NCBI RefSeq assembly: GCF_009497155.1
Contig: NZ_WINI01000001.1
Location: forward strand, 434,001-498,000
Length of the DNA stretch: 64,000 nt
Direction of reading: 5' to 3'
Source of the DNA: Glaciimonas soli
GTDB lineage: Bacteria > Pseudomonadota > Gammaproteobacteria > Burkholderiales > Burkholderiaceae_D
Shown: in pieces, positions 21,065 through 28,752 of the stretch
How the letters are laid out: each line of letters opens with the position of its first letter
How positions within the stretch are numbered: the stretch's first letter is position 1
The notes under the pieces: model-generated
Told to the model about the DNA's origin: nothing
Seen by the model: only the letters and a program-made list of their open reading frames with translations
Databases searched by the model: none
Position numbers and translations under genes: made by a program

Positions 21065-21328
21065 ATGCCTACAACTTATTTCGATACGCACGAATACGTT
21101 AAAAAATTAGAGGCGGCAGGCATATCGCAAGATCAAGCTGAAGCACATGCAAAGGCGCTGGGTGACGCGATGAATAACGAATTAGTTAAAAAAGCTGATT
21201 TAAATGAATTTCGTGCGGAGGTAAAAACACAAATGACAGAAATACGTGGTCAATTCGAATTACTCAAATGGATGATGGGATTTACACTTGCTGGTGTGGT
21301 CGGCATCATCTTTAAACTCTTTCACTGA
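21065..21328 (+). CDS. DUF1640 small coiled-coil membrane protein
   Basis: An 87-residue protein matching the DUF1640 (CCDC90-like) pattern: N-terminal FDTHEYVKKLEAAGISQDQA, a central heptad-rich coiled coil (about 35-65) and one C-terminal TM helix (MMGFTLAGVVGIIFKLF). I start at the ATG at 21065, which has GGGACG upstream; the open frame extends to 20825 but runs through the LexA box and the opposite gene. Biological role in bacteria is unknown. The LexA box lies about 130 bases upstream and might control it, although the box is nearer the divergent gene. A strong terminator follows. Confidence 0.85.
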   Translation: MPTTYFDTHEYVKKLEAAGISQDQAEAHAKALGDAMNNELVKKADLNEFRAEVKTQMTEIRGQFELLKWMMGFTLAGVVGIIFKLFH

Positions 21329-21350
21329 GCTTCCCTCCATTAGAAAAAGA

Positions 21351-21380
21351 AAAAGCGCGAATAAGTTCGCGCTTTTTTTT
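21351..21380 (+). terminator. Rho-independent terminator
   Basis: AAAAGCGCGAA (21351-21361), loop TAAG, TTCGCGCTTTT (21366-21376), then more T. It ends the DUF1640 transcript. The A-rich left arm makes it work in both directions, so it may also end the phoB-phoR transcript arriving on the minus strand (stop at 21396). Confidence 0.9.
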
Positions 21381-21395
21381 CAATCAACGTACTGC

Positions 21396-22715
21396 TTACT
21401 TCACATCGGCAATCTCGTCCTTTTTATCAGCCACTATTGTTGCCGGTAGACGTGCCGTAAATGTGCTGCCTTTACCAGCTTCCGAATCAATTCCTAAAGA
21501 GCCGCCGTGACGTAATAAAACATGCTTAACGATAGCCAGTCCCAATCCCGTACCTTGCGTTTCACGTGAGCGACTTTTATCTACACGATAAAAACGTTCT
21601 GTCAGCCGTGAAATATGTTCTGGGCTAAAACCAATACCAGAGTCACGCACTATCAATTGCGGGCCGGTTGCCGTGCCTTGCCAAAGCAAATCAATTGTGC
21701 CGCCGGCGGGTGTGTAACGGATCGCGTTTGAAACCAGATTATTAAAGGCACTACGCAATTCATCGGCACTGCCGTTAATATCAGGTCCATCTATCCGTAA
21801 AGTGAATTTGTGATTGCCTGCAGAAAGAAGCTCGGCTTCCTGCAAAATATTTTTCAACATAGCCTCAATATGCACGAGCTCTGGCCGCATTGGATAATCA
21901 ATCGACTCCAGGCGCGTCAATGTCAGCATATCGCCAATCAGATTTTGCATGCGCTGGCCCTGCTCTATCATCATGGTGAGATGACCTTCGCGCACTTTCG
22001 CATCTAGTTCTGGATGCGCCTGGGCGATCTCCAGAAAGCCATTAATCACTGTTAATGGCGTCCGCAGCTCATGCGATGCGTTAGCGATGAAATCTCGCCG
22101 CATCATATCTATTCTTTGGGATTCGGTCGCATCATGCGTCACCAAAATTTGCCGGCGATTTTCAAAGGGAATAATTTGCACGATCAATTTACGTTCACGC
22201 AAAGTCAGTGTGAGCGGTTGATCGTAACGTCCGAGAATAATGTAATCAATGAAATCCGGCGTGCGTATCAAATTGGTAACGCGCATTCCTTTGTCTCGCT
22301 CATGCTGCAAACCAAGATGACGTTCCGCAGCCGGATTGCACCATTCCAGAAATAGCACGTCATCCATGATGACTACGCCGTCTGGTAACAAATGCATGGC
22401 CTGGCGAAAACGCGCCAGCCATTCCGATAACTCGGCCTGATTTTTTTCGTCATCGCGTCGCAAGCGATACAAGCGAGAAAAAATATCTGTCCATGCACCC
22501 CAGCCATCAGGCAGTTTTTCACTACGCGGATAATTTAACCAACCGCTCAAACGGAATAAATAATGAAGCTGCACACAGACTGCGACCGTCATACAAAGCA
22601 AACCGAACAGCAGGCCCGGTACTGCGCCAAAAATAAACCACAAAACAGCTGACGCAACAAAAATCAACAATATCCGCAATGCTGCAGGTATCCAGAATAA
22701 AACTTGTGGATTCAT
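21396..22715 (-). CDS. phoR: Phosphate regulon sensor histidine kinase PhoR
   Basis: Membrane sensor kinase for phosphate limitation. The 439-residue protein has two N-terminal hydrophobic segments (about 5-50), a PAS domain (about 105-200), the H-box with H215 (NASHELRTPLTVI), and ATPase boxes NNLVSNAIRYTPAGG, RDSGIGFSPEHI and GTGLGLAIVKHV. It lacks a large periplasmic domain, as usual for PhoR, which receives its signal from PstSCAB through PhoU. It lies about 100 bases after phoB on the same strand. Confidence 0.95.
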   Translation of the reverse strand: MNPQVLFWIPAALRILLIFVASAVLWFIFGAVPGLLFGLLCMTVAVCVQLHYLFRLSGWLNYPRSEKLPDGWGAWTDIFSRLYRLRRDDEKNQAELSEWLARFRQAMHLLPDGVVIMDDVLFLEWCNPAAERHLGLQHERDKGMRVTNLIRTPDFIDYIILGRYDQPLTLTLRERKLIVQIIPFENRRQILVTHDATESQRIDMMRRDFIANASHELRTPLTVINGFLEIAQAHPELDAKVREGHLTMMIEQGQRMQNLIGDMLTLTRLESIDYPMRPELVHIEAMLKNILQEAELLSAGNHKFTLRIDGPDINGSADELRSAFNNLVSNAIRYTPAGGTIDLLWQGTATGPQLIVRDSGIGFSPEHISRLTERFYRVDKSRSRETQGTGLGLAIVKHVLLRHGGSLGIDSEAGKGSTFTARLPATIVADKKDEIADVK

Positions 22716-22821
22716 AAATGATGATTTAGAAAGTGCGTAGAAAAAGTGCAGAAAGAATGCATGAAATAAGTGTGCCCTATTTCATGTGCAAAGGAAAGGA
22801 ATGCTAAGTACGGCTAAAAAC

Positions 22822-23511
22822 TTATTTAGCCGATAGCATATAACCAACACTACGCACCGTGCGTATCAGATGCTCCGATTCGCGCAATGCTTTACGCAGG
22901 CGCAATACATGCACATCTACCGTACGCTCTTCAATAACCACATGATCGCCCCATACTTTATCGAGCAATTGGCTACGAGAGAAAACCCGATCAGGATTAG
23001 CCATGAAAAATTTTAACAGTCGATATTCTGCGTGACCAATTTCAATTTTTTGATCGTTCATCGCCACAGTGCAGCTTGCCAAATCAAGTGTCACGCCACC
23101 TGCAGACAAAATATCCGATACTTGCTCAGGGTTTTTACGACGTAATAACGCTTTGACACGTGAGGTTAACTCTCGTGGTGAGAATGGCTTGGTCATGTAA
23201 TCATCAGCGCCATTATCCAAGCCGGAAATTTTATCTTCTTCCATGCTTTTTGCCGTCAACATCATGACCAGCAACGCCTGCCATTGCCGTTCCGCGCGCA
23301 ATCGCGATAAGAAACGCAAACCACTTTGGTCAGGCAACATCCAATCCAGCAGTACTAAGTCTGGCATACGGCGCGAGATGGCATCCCATCCGTCGGCAGC
23401 AGTGTGCACTACAGTGGAATGCCAACCAGCTTCTGAAATTGTATAGTCGATCAATTTTGCAATTGATGGTTCGTCTTCAATAATCAAAATAGATGTTTTA
23501 TCAGAAAGCAT
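22822..23511 (-). CDS. phoB: Phosphate regulon response regulator PhoB
   Basis: OmpR-type response regulator that binds Pho boxes. The 229-residue protein has a receiver domain with phospho-acceptor D56 (LVLLDWMLPDQSG), T near position 86 and K near 108 (YMTKPFSPREL), and a C-terminal winged helix (FSRSQLLDKVWGDHVVIEERTVDVHVLRLRK in two blocks). The ATG at 23511 follows phoU by about 60 bases containing a 14-bp direct repeat. The targets are visible here: a Pho box upstream of pstS. Confidence 0.96.
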   Translation of the reverse strand: MLSDKTSILIIEDEPSIAKLIDYTISEAGWHSTVVHTAADGWDAISRRMPDLVLLDWMLPDQSGLRFLSRLRAERQWQALLVMMLTAKSMEEDKISGLDNGADDYMTKPFSPRELTSRVKALLRRKNPEQVSDILSAGGVTLDLASCTVAMNDQKIEIGHAEYRLLKFFMANPDRVFSRSQLLDKVWGDHVVIEERTVDVHVLRLRKALRESEHLIRTVRSVGYMLSAK

Positions 23512-23535
23512 GGTTGCCCGTAGAAGTGACCAGTA

Positions 23536-23575
23536 TCAATTGCAAAACTTAGTTGTAAGGTTCAATTGCAAAACT
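23536..23575. repeat. 14-bp direct repeat between phoU and phoB
   Basis: TCAATTGCAAAACT occurs at 23536-23549 and again at 23562-23575, a perfect repeat with a 26-bp period. The second copy ends on the first base of the phoU stop. It lies 25-64 bases upstream of the phoB ATG. It could be a regulator site or a small local duplication. Confidence 0.7.
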
Positions 23576-24279
23576 CATGCACCAGAATCAATTTGAGTCG
23601 CTGCATAATCGGTATGCCGAATATCTTTTCCCTCGACGATATAGATGACGTATTCAGCAATATTTTTTGCATGATCCCCAATACGTTCAATCGCTTTTGC
23701 AACCCAAAGTGTATCCATCGCTGCAGAAATCGTACGCGGATCTTCCATCATGTAAGTGATGACATTGCGCATAATGAAACCAAAATCCTTGTCGATCACA
23801 TCATCATGCTTAATCAATTGAATGGCTTCTTTCTCATCCAATCGTGCCAACGCATCCAACGCATTGTGTAGCTGATCCATCGCGCCATCGGCAATCACAT
23901 GCACAGTTTCAAAATGATTGATCGTAGAAAGTCCGCGCTTGTGCAACTGAATGGCGATGCGCGCGATCTTGGCAGCTTCGTCACCGACGCGTTCCAAATC
24001 CGTAATTACCTTGATGGTTGCCATCACAGTGCGTAAATCGTTGGCGGTCGGTTGCCGGCGCACGATTAAATGACTACATGCGTTATCAAGTTCGATTTCC
24101 ATATGATTAACTTGCACATCATCTTTGATGATGCGCTCGCCAATCTCTACATTCCCACTACGAAACACCTCAATCGCATCTTGAAACTGCTTCTCCACCA
24201 AACCGCCCATTAACAGCACTTTAGAACGGATAGTCTCCAAGTCTGCGTCGTATTGTTTTGAAGAATGTTCGCCGGTCAT
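23575..24279 (-). CDS. phoU: Phosphate signalling protein PhoU
   Basis: PhoU links the Pst transporter to PhoR and represses the Pho regulon when phosphate is plentiful. The 234-residue protein is the usual two three-helix bundles, with metal-binding family segments such as ERVGDEAAKIARIA and, near the end, ERIGDHAKNIAEYVIYIVEG. It follows pstB by about 100 bases and precedes phoB, so pstSCAB-phoU-phoBR run in one direction. Confidence 0.96.
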   Translation of the reverse strand: MTGEHSSKQYDADLETIRSKVLLMGGLVEKQFQDAIEVFRSGNVEIGERIIKDDVQVNHMEIELDNACSHLIVRRQPTANDLRTVMATIKVITDLERVGDEAAKIARIAIQLHKRGLSTINHFETVHVIADGAMDQLHNALDALARLDEKEAIQLIKHDDVIDKDFGFIMRNVITYMMEDPRTISAAMDTLWVAKAIERIGDHAKNIAEYVIYIVEGKDIRHTDYAATQIDSGA

Positions 24280-24383
24280 CTGATTATTCCTTACAGTTTT
24301 ATACGTTATTTTTAATTTATTGCTGGCGGCTTATGCATGTGTCTTATCCAGGTGTGACGAAGACATATTGCGGAAGCCCCAAA

Positions 24384-25169
24384 TTAGCCAAAGCGACCAG
24401 TAATGTAATCCTGCGTCTCTTTGCGCCCAGGATTCATGAAAATCTGATCGGTTTCACCAAACTCTACCAATTCACCCAAGTACATATAGGCGGTGTAATC
24501 CGAGCAACGTGCAGCTTGCTGCATGTTATGCGTGACGATAGCGATGGTGTAATCCTGCTTGAGCTCAGTAATCAGTTCTTCAACTTTGGCAGTTGAAATC
24601 GGGTCCAGAGCCGATGTTGGCTCATCCAACAATAAAACGTCTGGACGCACCGCAACACTACGTGCAATACACAAACGCTGTTGCTGACCACCAGATAAAC
24701 TGAGGCCACTTTTATTTAATTTATCTTTCACTTCGCCCCACAATGCCGCCTTGGTCAATGCCCATTCAACGCGCTCATCCATTTCGCCTTTAGGCAAATT
24801 TTCATAAAGACGAATACCGAAAGCGATGTTCTCGTAGATCGACATAGGAAATGGCGTCGGCTTTTGAAACACCATGCCAACCTTGGCGCGCAACATATTC
24901 ACGTCTTGTCCGGCTTCCAGAATATTACGTCCGGCGTACAGAATTTTTCCTTCTGCTCGTTGCCCCGGATACAGGTCATACATTCGGTTCAAGGTGCGCA
25001 GCAAAGTCGATTTACCACAACCAGAAGGGCCAATGAAAGCGGTTACCTTCTTTTCATTGATATGCAGATTGATGTCTTTCAAGCCTTGAAAATGACCATA
25101 GAAAAAATTCAGGTTCGCAATTTCTATGGTTGGCTGTTTATGCATGGTTTGGTGTGTTTGAGTCATCAT
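24384..25169 (-). CDS. pstB: Phosphate ABC transporter ATP-binding protein PstB
   Basis: ATPase of the high-affinity phosphate importer. It has Walker A GPSGCGKS, the Q-loop [19 protein letters not shown] typical of PstB, signature [13 protein letters not shown] and Walker [15 protein letters not shown] start at an ATG at 25169 (MMTQTHQ); a GTG three codons upstream is also in frame, and the second Met is equally possible. It follows pstA by about 100 bases and precedes phoU. Confidence 0.96.
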   Translation of the reverse strand: MMTQTHQTMHKQPTIEIANLNFFYGHFQGLKDINLHINEKKVTAFIGPSGCGKSTLLRTLNRMYDLYPGQRAEGKILYAGRNILEAGQDVNMLRAKVGMVFQKPTPFPMSIYENIAFGIRLYENLPKGEMDERVEWALTKAALWGEVKDKLNKSGLSLSGGQQQRLCIARSVAVRPDVLLLDEPTSALDPISTAKVEELITELKQDYTIAIVTHNMQQAARCSDYTAYMYLGELVEFGETDQIFMNPGRKETQDYITGRFG

Positions 25170-25277
25170 GACAATCACTGTAAGTAATTCGGTAAGTAAC
25201 CCCGTATAAATAATTACGCGAGATTACTAACTGGTTAATTCGGTCGTTCTAAGCGAAAAATAATGTCTTTATTTCTT

Positions 25278-26147
25278 CTAGCCGGGTACTTTTTGGCTAA
25301 ACATCGTGCGCGCTAAAATATTCAGGATCAATACGCCTAAAGTAATCAACAAGGCGCCAGCCCACGCCAATGAAACCCAATTATCGTAGGGGCTGTTGGC
25401 AAATTGATTGATCACACCCGGTAAATTGGCGATCGGTTTATTCATGTTGGTGCTGAAAAATTGATTATTGAGCGCCGTGAATAACAATGGTGCAGTTTCA
25501 CCGGCAATACGTGCCACTGCCAACAAAATACCGGTTACCACACCAGCCTTAACCGCACGCAAACGTATCATCAGCGCCACTTTCCAGCGAGGCGCTCCTA
25601 GTGAGAATGCGGCTTCACGCAAACTGCCCGGTACCAATTTCAACATGTTATCGGTGGTTCGCACGACCACTGGTACTGCAATCAATGACAATGCAATTGT
25701 TCCTGCCCAACCGGAGAAATGCCCTATGCGTGCAACATAAATCGCATACACAAACAAACCGATCACAATTGAAGGGGCAGACAACATGATGTCGGTCACA
25801 AAACGAGTGATTTGCGCCAGTTTGCTTTCTTCGCCGTATTCGGCCAGATAGATCCCGGCCAAAATACCGATCGGCGTACTAATCAATGTCGCCAAACCTA
25901 CCAACATTAAACTACCGACGATAGGGTTAAGCAAACCGCCGCCTTCATCACCGGGCGCCGGGGTATTGTGTGTGAATAAAGCCAGATTCATGGCGCCGAT
26001 GCCTTTGGTAAAAAGCGTTACCAAAATCCAGGCTAATACCAGCAAGCCAAATGCCATTGCCAAAAATGACAGCAACATGCCGAACTTGTGCATCAAAAGA
26101 CGTTTGCGATAAACCTTGTTTACCGGTTGATTTATGCTTGAATTCAT
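25278..26147 (-). CDS. pstA: Phosphate ABC transporter permease PstA
   Basis: Inner-membrane subunit of the Pst transporter, 289 residues with six predicted TM helices. The permease EAA loop is visible in [19 protein letters not shown]. The N-terminal TM carries the PstA pattern [20 protein letters not shown]. Its ATG overlaps the end of pstC by four bases (ATGA), so the two permease subunits are coupled in translation. Confidence 0.96.
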   Translation of the reverse strand: MNSSINQPVNKVYRKRLLMHKFGMLLSFLAMAFGLLVLAWILVTLFTKGIGAMNLALFTHNTPAPGDEGGGLLNPIVGSLMLVGLATLISTPIGILAGIYLAEYGEESKLAQITRFVTDIMLSAPSIVIGLFVYAIYVARIGHFSGWAGTIALSLIAVPVVVRTTDNMLKLVPGSLREAAFSLGAPRWKVALMIRLRAVKAGVVTGILLAVARIAGETAPLLFTALNNQFFSTNMNKPIANLPGVINQFANSPYDNWVSLAWAGALLITLGVLILNILARTMFSQKVPG

Positions 26148-27193
26148 GACTTGGTACCTTCCTTACGAGACATTCCCATCAACATAAGTTTTGCTGCCGA
26201 CAATACCAGGAAGGTAATCACAAACAGAATTAAGCCCAGCGCAAACAAGGCTGAAACATGCAGCGTCGAAGATGCTTCGGCAATTTCGTTAGCCAGAGTT
26301 GATGCAATACTATTACCTGCGCCGAATAAGGAGGTTGATAAACGATGTGAATTACCGATCACAAAAGTCACAGCCATCGTTTCGCCCAAAGCGCGACCAA
26401 GGCCCAGCATGACGCCACCAACCACGCCTGTTTTGGCATAAGGCAGCACTACTTTGCGCACCACTTCCCAGCGGGTGCAACCTAAGCCGTATGCAGATTC
26501 TTTTAGTACTGCCGGAACCACTTCAAATACATCGCGCATGACAGAGGCGATGAACGGAATAATCATGATTGCCAAAATCAAACCGGCAGTCAAAAGGCCA
26601 ATCCCCATTTGCGGACCGGCGAACAAGAAACCTATTCCAGGAACCTGACCCAAGGTATTTGCCAGAGCAGGTTGCACATATTCGGCAAATAAAGGCGCAA
26701 ATACGAACAAACCCCAAATCCCGTAAATAATACTTGGCACACCGGCTAGCAGCTCGACTGCGGAGCCAAGCACGCGGCGTAAATTAGTCGGGCAAATCTC
26801 GGTAAGAAAAAGCGCAATACCAAAGCTGATAGGAAATGCGATTAACAGCGCGATGAATGACGTCACCAGCGTGCCAAAAATGGCAATCATGGCACCGTAA
26901 TGGTCGTTGACCGGATCCCATTCAACGCTGATAATAAATCCCGGACCAAATTCTTTAAATACCGGCCAGGCGCCGATGGCGAGTGAAACGATGATGCCGA
27001 CCAGTACCAACAGCACCAGCAGCGAAAACAGTAAAGTTACTTTGTGAAATAAAAAGTCCTGCATGCGTTGTTTACGCATGACTGCATGCAAAGCATGCTG
27101 CAACAAACCTTCCTGTTCAGCATCGCTGTGGCTGGCTGCGTTGTTTGTTGTACTTGAAGGAGCTTGTGCCATAACAGGAATATTTGCACTCAT
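26144..27193 (-). CDS. pstC: Phosphate ABC transporter permease PstC
   Basis: Second permease subunit of the Pst transporter, 349 residues with a cytoplasmic N-terminal extension of about 50 residues before the first TM helix. The EAA loop is [19 protein letters not shown]. Conserved segments include [24 protein letters not shown] (read in two blocks) and [15 protein letters not shown]. It overlaps pstA by four bases and lies 220 bases after pstS; hairpins in that gap may reduce downstream expression relative to pstS. Confidence 0.96.
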   Translation of the reverse strand: MSANIPVMAQAPSSTTNNAASHSDAEQEGLLQHALHAVMRKQRMQDFLFHKVTLLFSLLVLLVLVGIIVSLAIGAWPVFKEFGPGFIISVEWDPVNDHYGAMIAIFGTLVTSFIALLIAFPISFGIALFLTEICPTNLRRVLGSAVELLAGVPSIIYGIWGLFVFAPLFAEYVQPALANTLGQVPGIGFLFAGPQMGIGLLTAGLILAIMIIPFIASVMRDVFEVVPAVLKESAYGLGCTRWEVVRKVVLPYAKTGVVGGVMLGLGRALGETMAVTFVIGNSHRLSTSLFGAGNSIASTLANEIAEASSTLHVSALFALGLILFVITFLVLSAAKLMLMGMSRKEGTKS

Positions 27194-27413
27194 GAATAGC
27201 TATTATCCGATGAAAAATTGAGCTAGAGCGCGCTGTATTTGGAAAATGCATGCATGCTCCTACACCGCGGCATCTACTGTTGTACTGTAGACGAATTCGA
27301 CAGCTTTAGCTGCGTCATAAATTCGCAATAAAATCTTCTTGCAGCAAACGTAAAAACAGGATGAGCGAGTTTAAAGCTGAACTTTAGAACCCACCCATCC
27401 TATCTTTATAGCA

Positions 27414-28481
27414 TTACCAGATAGCTTTACCAGCTGTATCTGTAATTTCTTTTTTCCATGCATCAGTTACCAACTTGACAACTGACTCAGGCAGAGCAAC
27501 GTAATCCAATTCTGTCGCAGCTGCACCGCCATTTTTATAAGCCCAGTCAAAGAACTTCAAGACTTCTTTACCTTTAGCTGCATCAGCTTGCGTTTTGTGC
27601 AACAAGATGAAAGTAGCGCTAGTGATAGGCCAGCTTGTTTTTCCAGCAGCGTCAGTGAAGTCAACTGCGAAACCTGGTGTTTTCGCCCAATCAGCGCCAG
27701 CAGCTGCGGCTTTGAATGTTGCGTCATCAGGTTGTACGAAACCGCCATCGCGATTTTTCAACTGAGTGTGGGAAAGTTTGTTCTTTTTAGCATAAGCGTA
27801 TTCAACGTAACCAATCGTGCCTTTGATCTTCATCACGTTTGCAGCTACGCCTTCATTACCTTTTGCGCCGATACCGACAGGCCATTTAACTGCAGTACCT
27901 GCACCAACGCCAGTTTTGAAGTCAGGGCTGGATTTTGACAAATAGCTAGTGAATACGAATGAAGTACCCGATGCATCAGCACGATATACGACTGTGATAT
28001 CGCTAGCTGGCAGTTTCACGCCTGGATTCAGTGCAACGATTTCCGGTGCATTCCACTTGCTGATTTTACCAAGATAAATTTCGGCAATGACAGCGCCAGT
28101 CAGTTTCAATTGGCCTGGTGCGACACCTTCCAAATTCACTACTGGTACAACGCCGCCCATCACTGCAGGGAATTGCATGAGCTTGCCTTTTTCCAGATCT
28201 TCAACCTTCAAAGGCATGTCTGAGGCGCCAAAATCAACAGTGCTTGCGTTGATTTGCTTGATACCACCGCCGGAGCCAATGGACTGATAATTCAGACTAT
28301 TGCCAGTTGATGCCTTATAGGCTTCAGCCCATTTTGCATAAATTGGATAAGGAAAAGATGCGCCAGCACCAGTAATCTCAGCCGCGTTTACAGCAGGAGC
28401 TGCTGATACTGCAAAAGTTGCGCCTAATGCAAGAACTACAGCCGAAAAATATTTATTCATACGCAAAGTATTCATTCCCAT
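27414..28481 (-). CDS. pstS: Phosphate-binding periplasmic protein PstS
   Basis: Periplasmic phosphate receptor of the Pst transporter. The 355-residue precursor has a signal peptide (about 34 residues, ending VNAA) and the PstS blocks ITGAGASFPYPIYAKW, YQSIGSGGGIKQI, VDFGASDMPL and YRADASGTSFVFTSYLSK. The ATG at 28481 has GGGAG six bases upstream, better than the ATGs inside the signal peptide. A three-unit Pho box lies about 105 bases upstream, so expression should rise strongly on phosphate starvation. Confidence 0.97.
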   Translation of the reverse strand: MGMNTLRMNKYFSAVVLALGATFAVSAAPAVNAAEITGAGASFPYPIYAKWAEAYKASTGNSLNYQSIGSGGGIKQINASTVDFGASDMPLKVEDLEKGKLMQFPAVMGGVVPVVNLEGVAPGQLKLTGAVIAEIYLGKISKWNAPEIVALNPGVKLPASDITVVYRADASGTSFVFTSYLSKSSPDFKTGVGAGTAVKWPVGIGAKGNEGVAANVMKIKGTIGYVEYAYAKKNKLSHTQLKNRDGGFVQPDDATFKAAAAGADWAKTPGFAVDFTDAAGKTSWPITSATFILLHKTQADAAKGKEVLKFFDWAYKNGGAAATELDYVALPESVVKLVTDAWKKEITDTAGKAIW

Positions 28482-28585
28482 TCTTTACTCCCTAATTAAA
28501 AACTACTGAAAAGTGGGCTGTGCAAAATGTAAATGATGGCGGCGGCGACATTTGCAATTTTGCACTTCCTTAAAGACAGGCGAAA

Positions 28586-28618
28586 CTGTAACTAAGATTT
28601 ATGACAGGTTTGTGACGG
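28586..28618 (-). promoter_or_regulatory. Pho box upstream of pstS
   Basis: On the minus strand three 11-bp units stand in tandem: CCGTCACAAAC, CTGTCATAAAT and CTTAGTTACAG. The first two fit the PhoB half-site CTGTCAyAAAy closely and the third is weaker. It is placed for control of pstS, whose ATG is at 28481. Confidence 0.8.
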
Positions 28619-28687
28619 CAAGTAAACTTTGAAACATTTCTGAAAACCATAAAACAACATGGAAATACTTTCACTTTTATCGCCAAG

Positions 28688-28709
28688 ATGTCATATTAGA
28701 TTCACATAA
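28688..28709 (+). promoter_or_regulatory. Possible weak Pho box upstream of ppk
   Basis: ATGTCATATTA followed by GATTCACATAA resembles two PhoB 11-bp half-sites on the plus strand, 44 bases before the ppk ATG. The match is partial, especially in the second unit. Confidence 0.35.
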
Positions 28710-28752
28710 GCCACCTACTATGACGGCTATTAATAAATAGCCATCAAGATTT

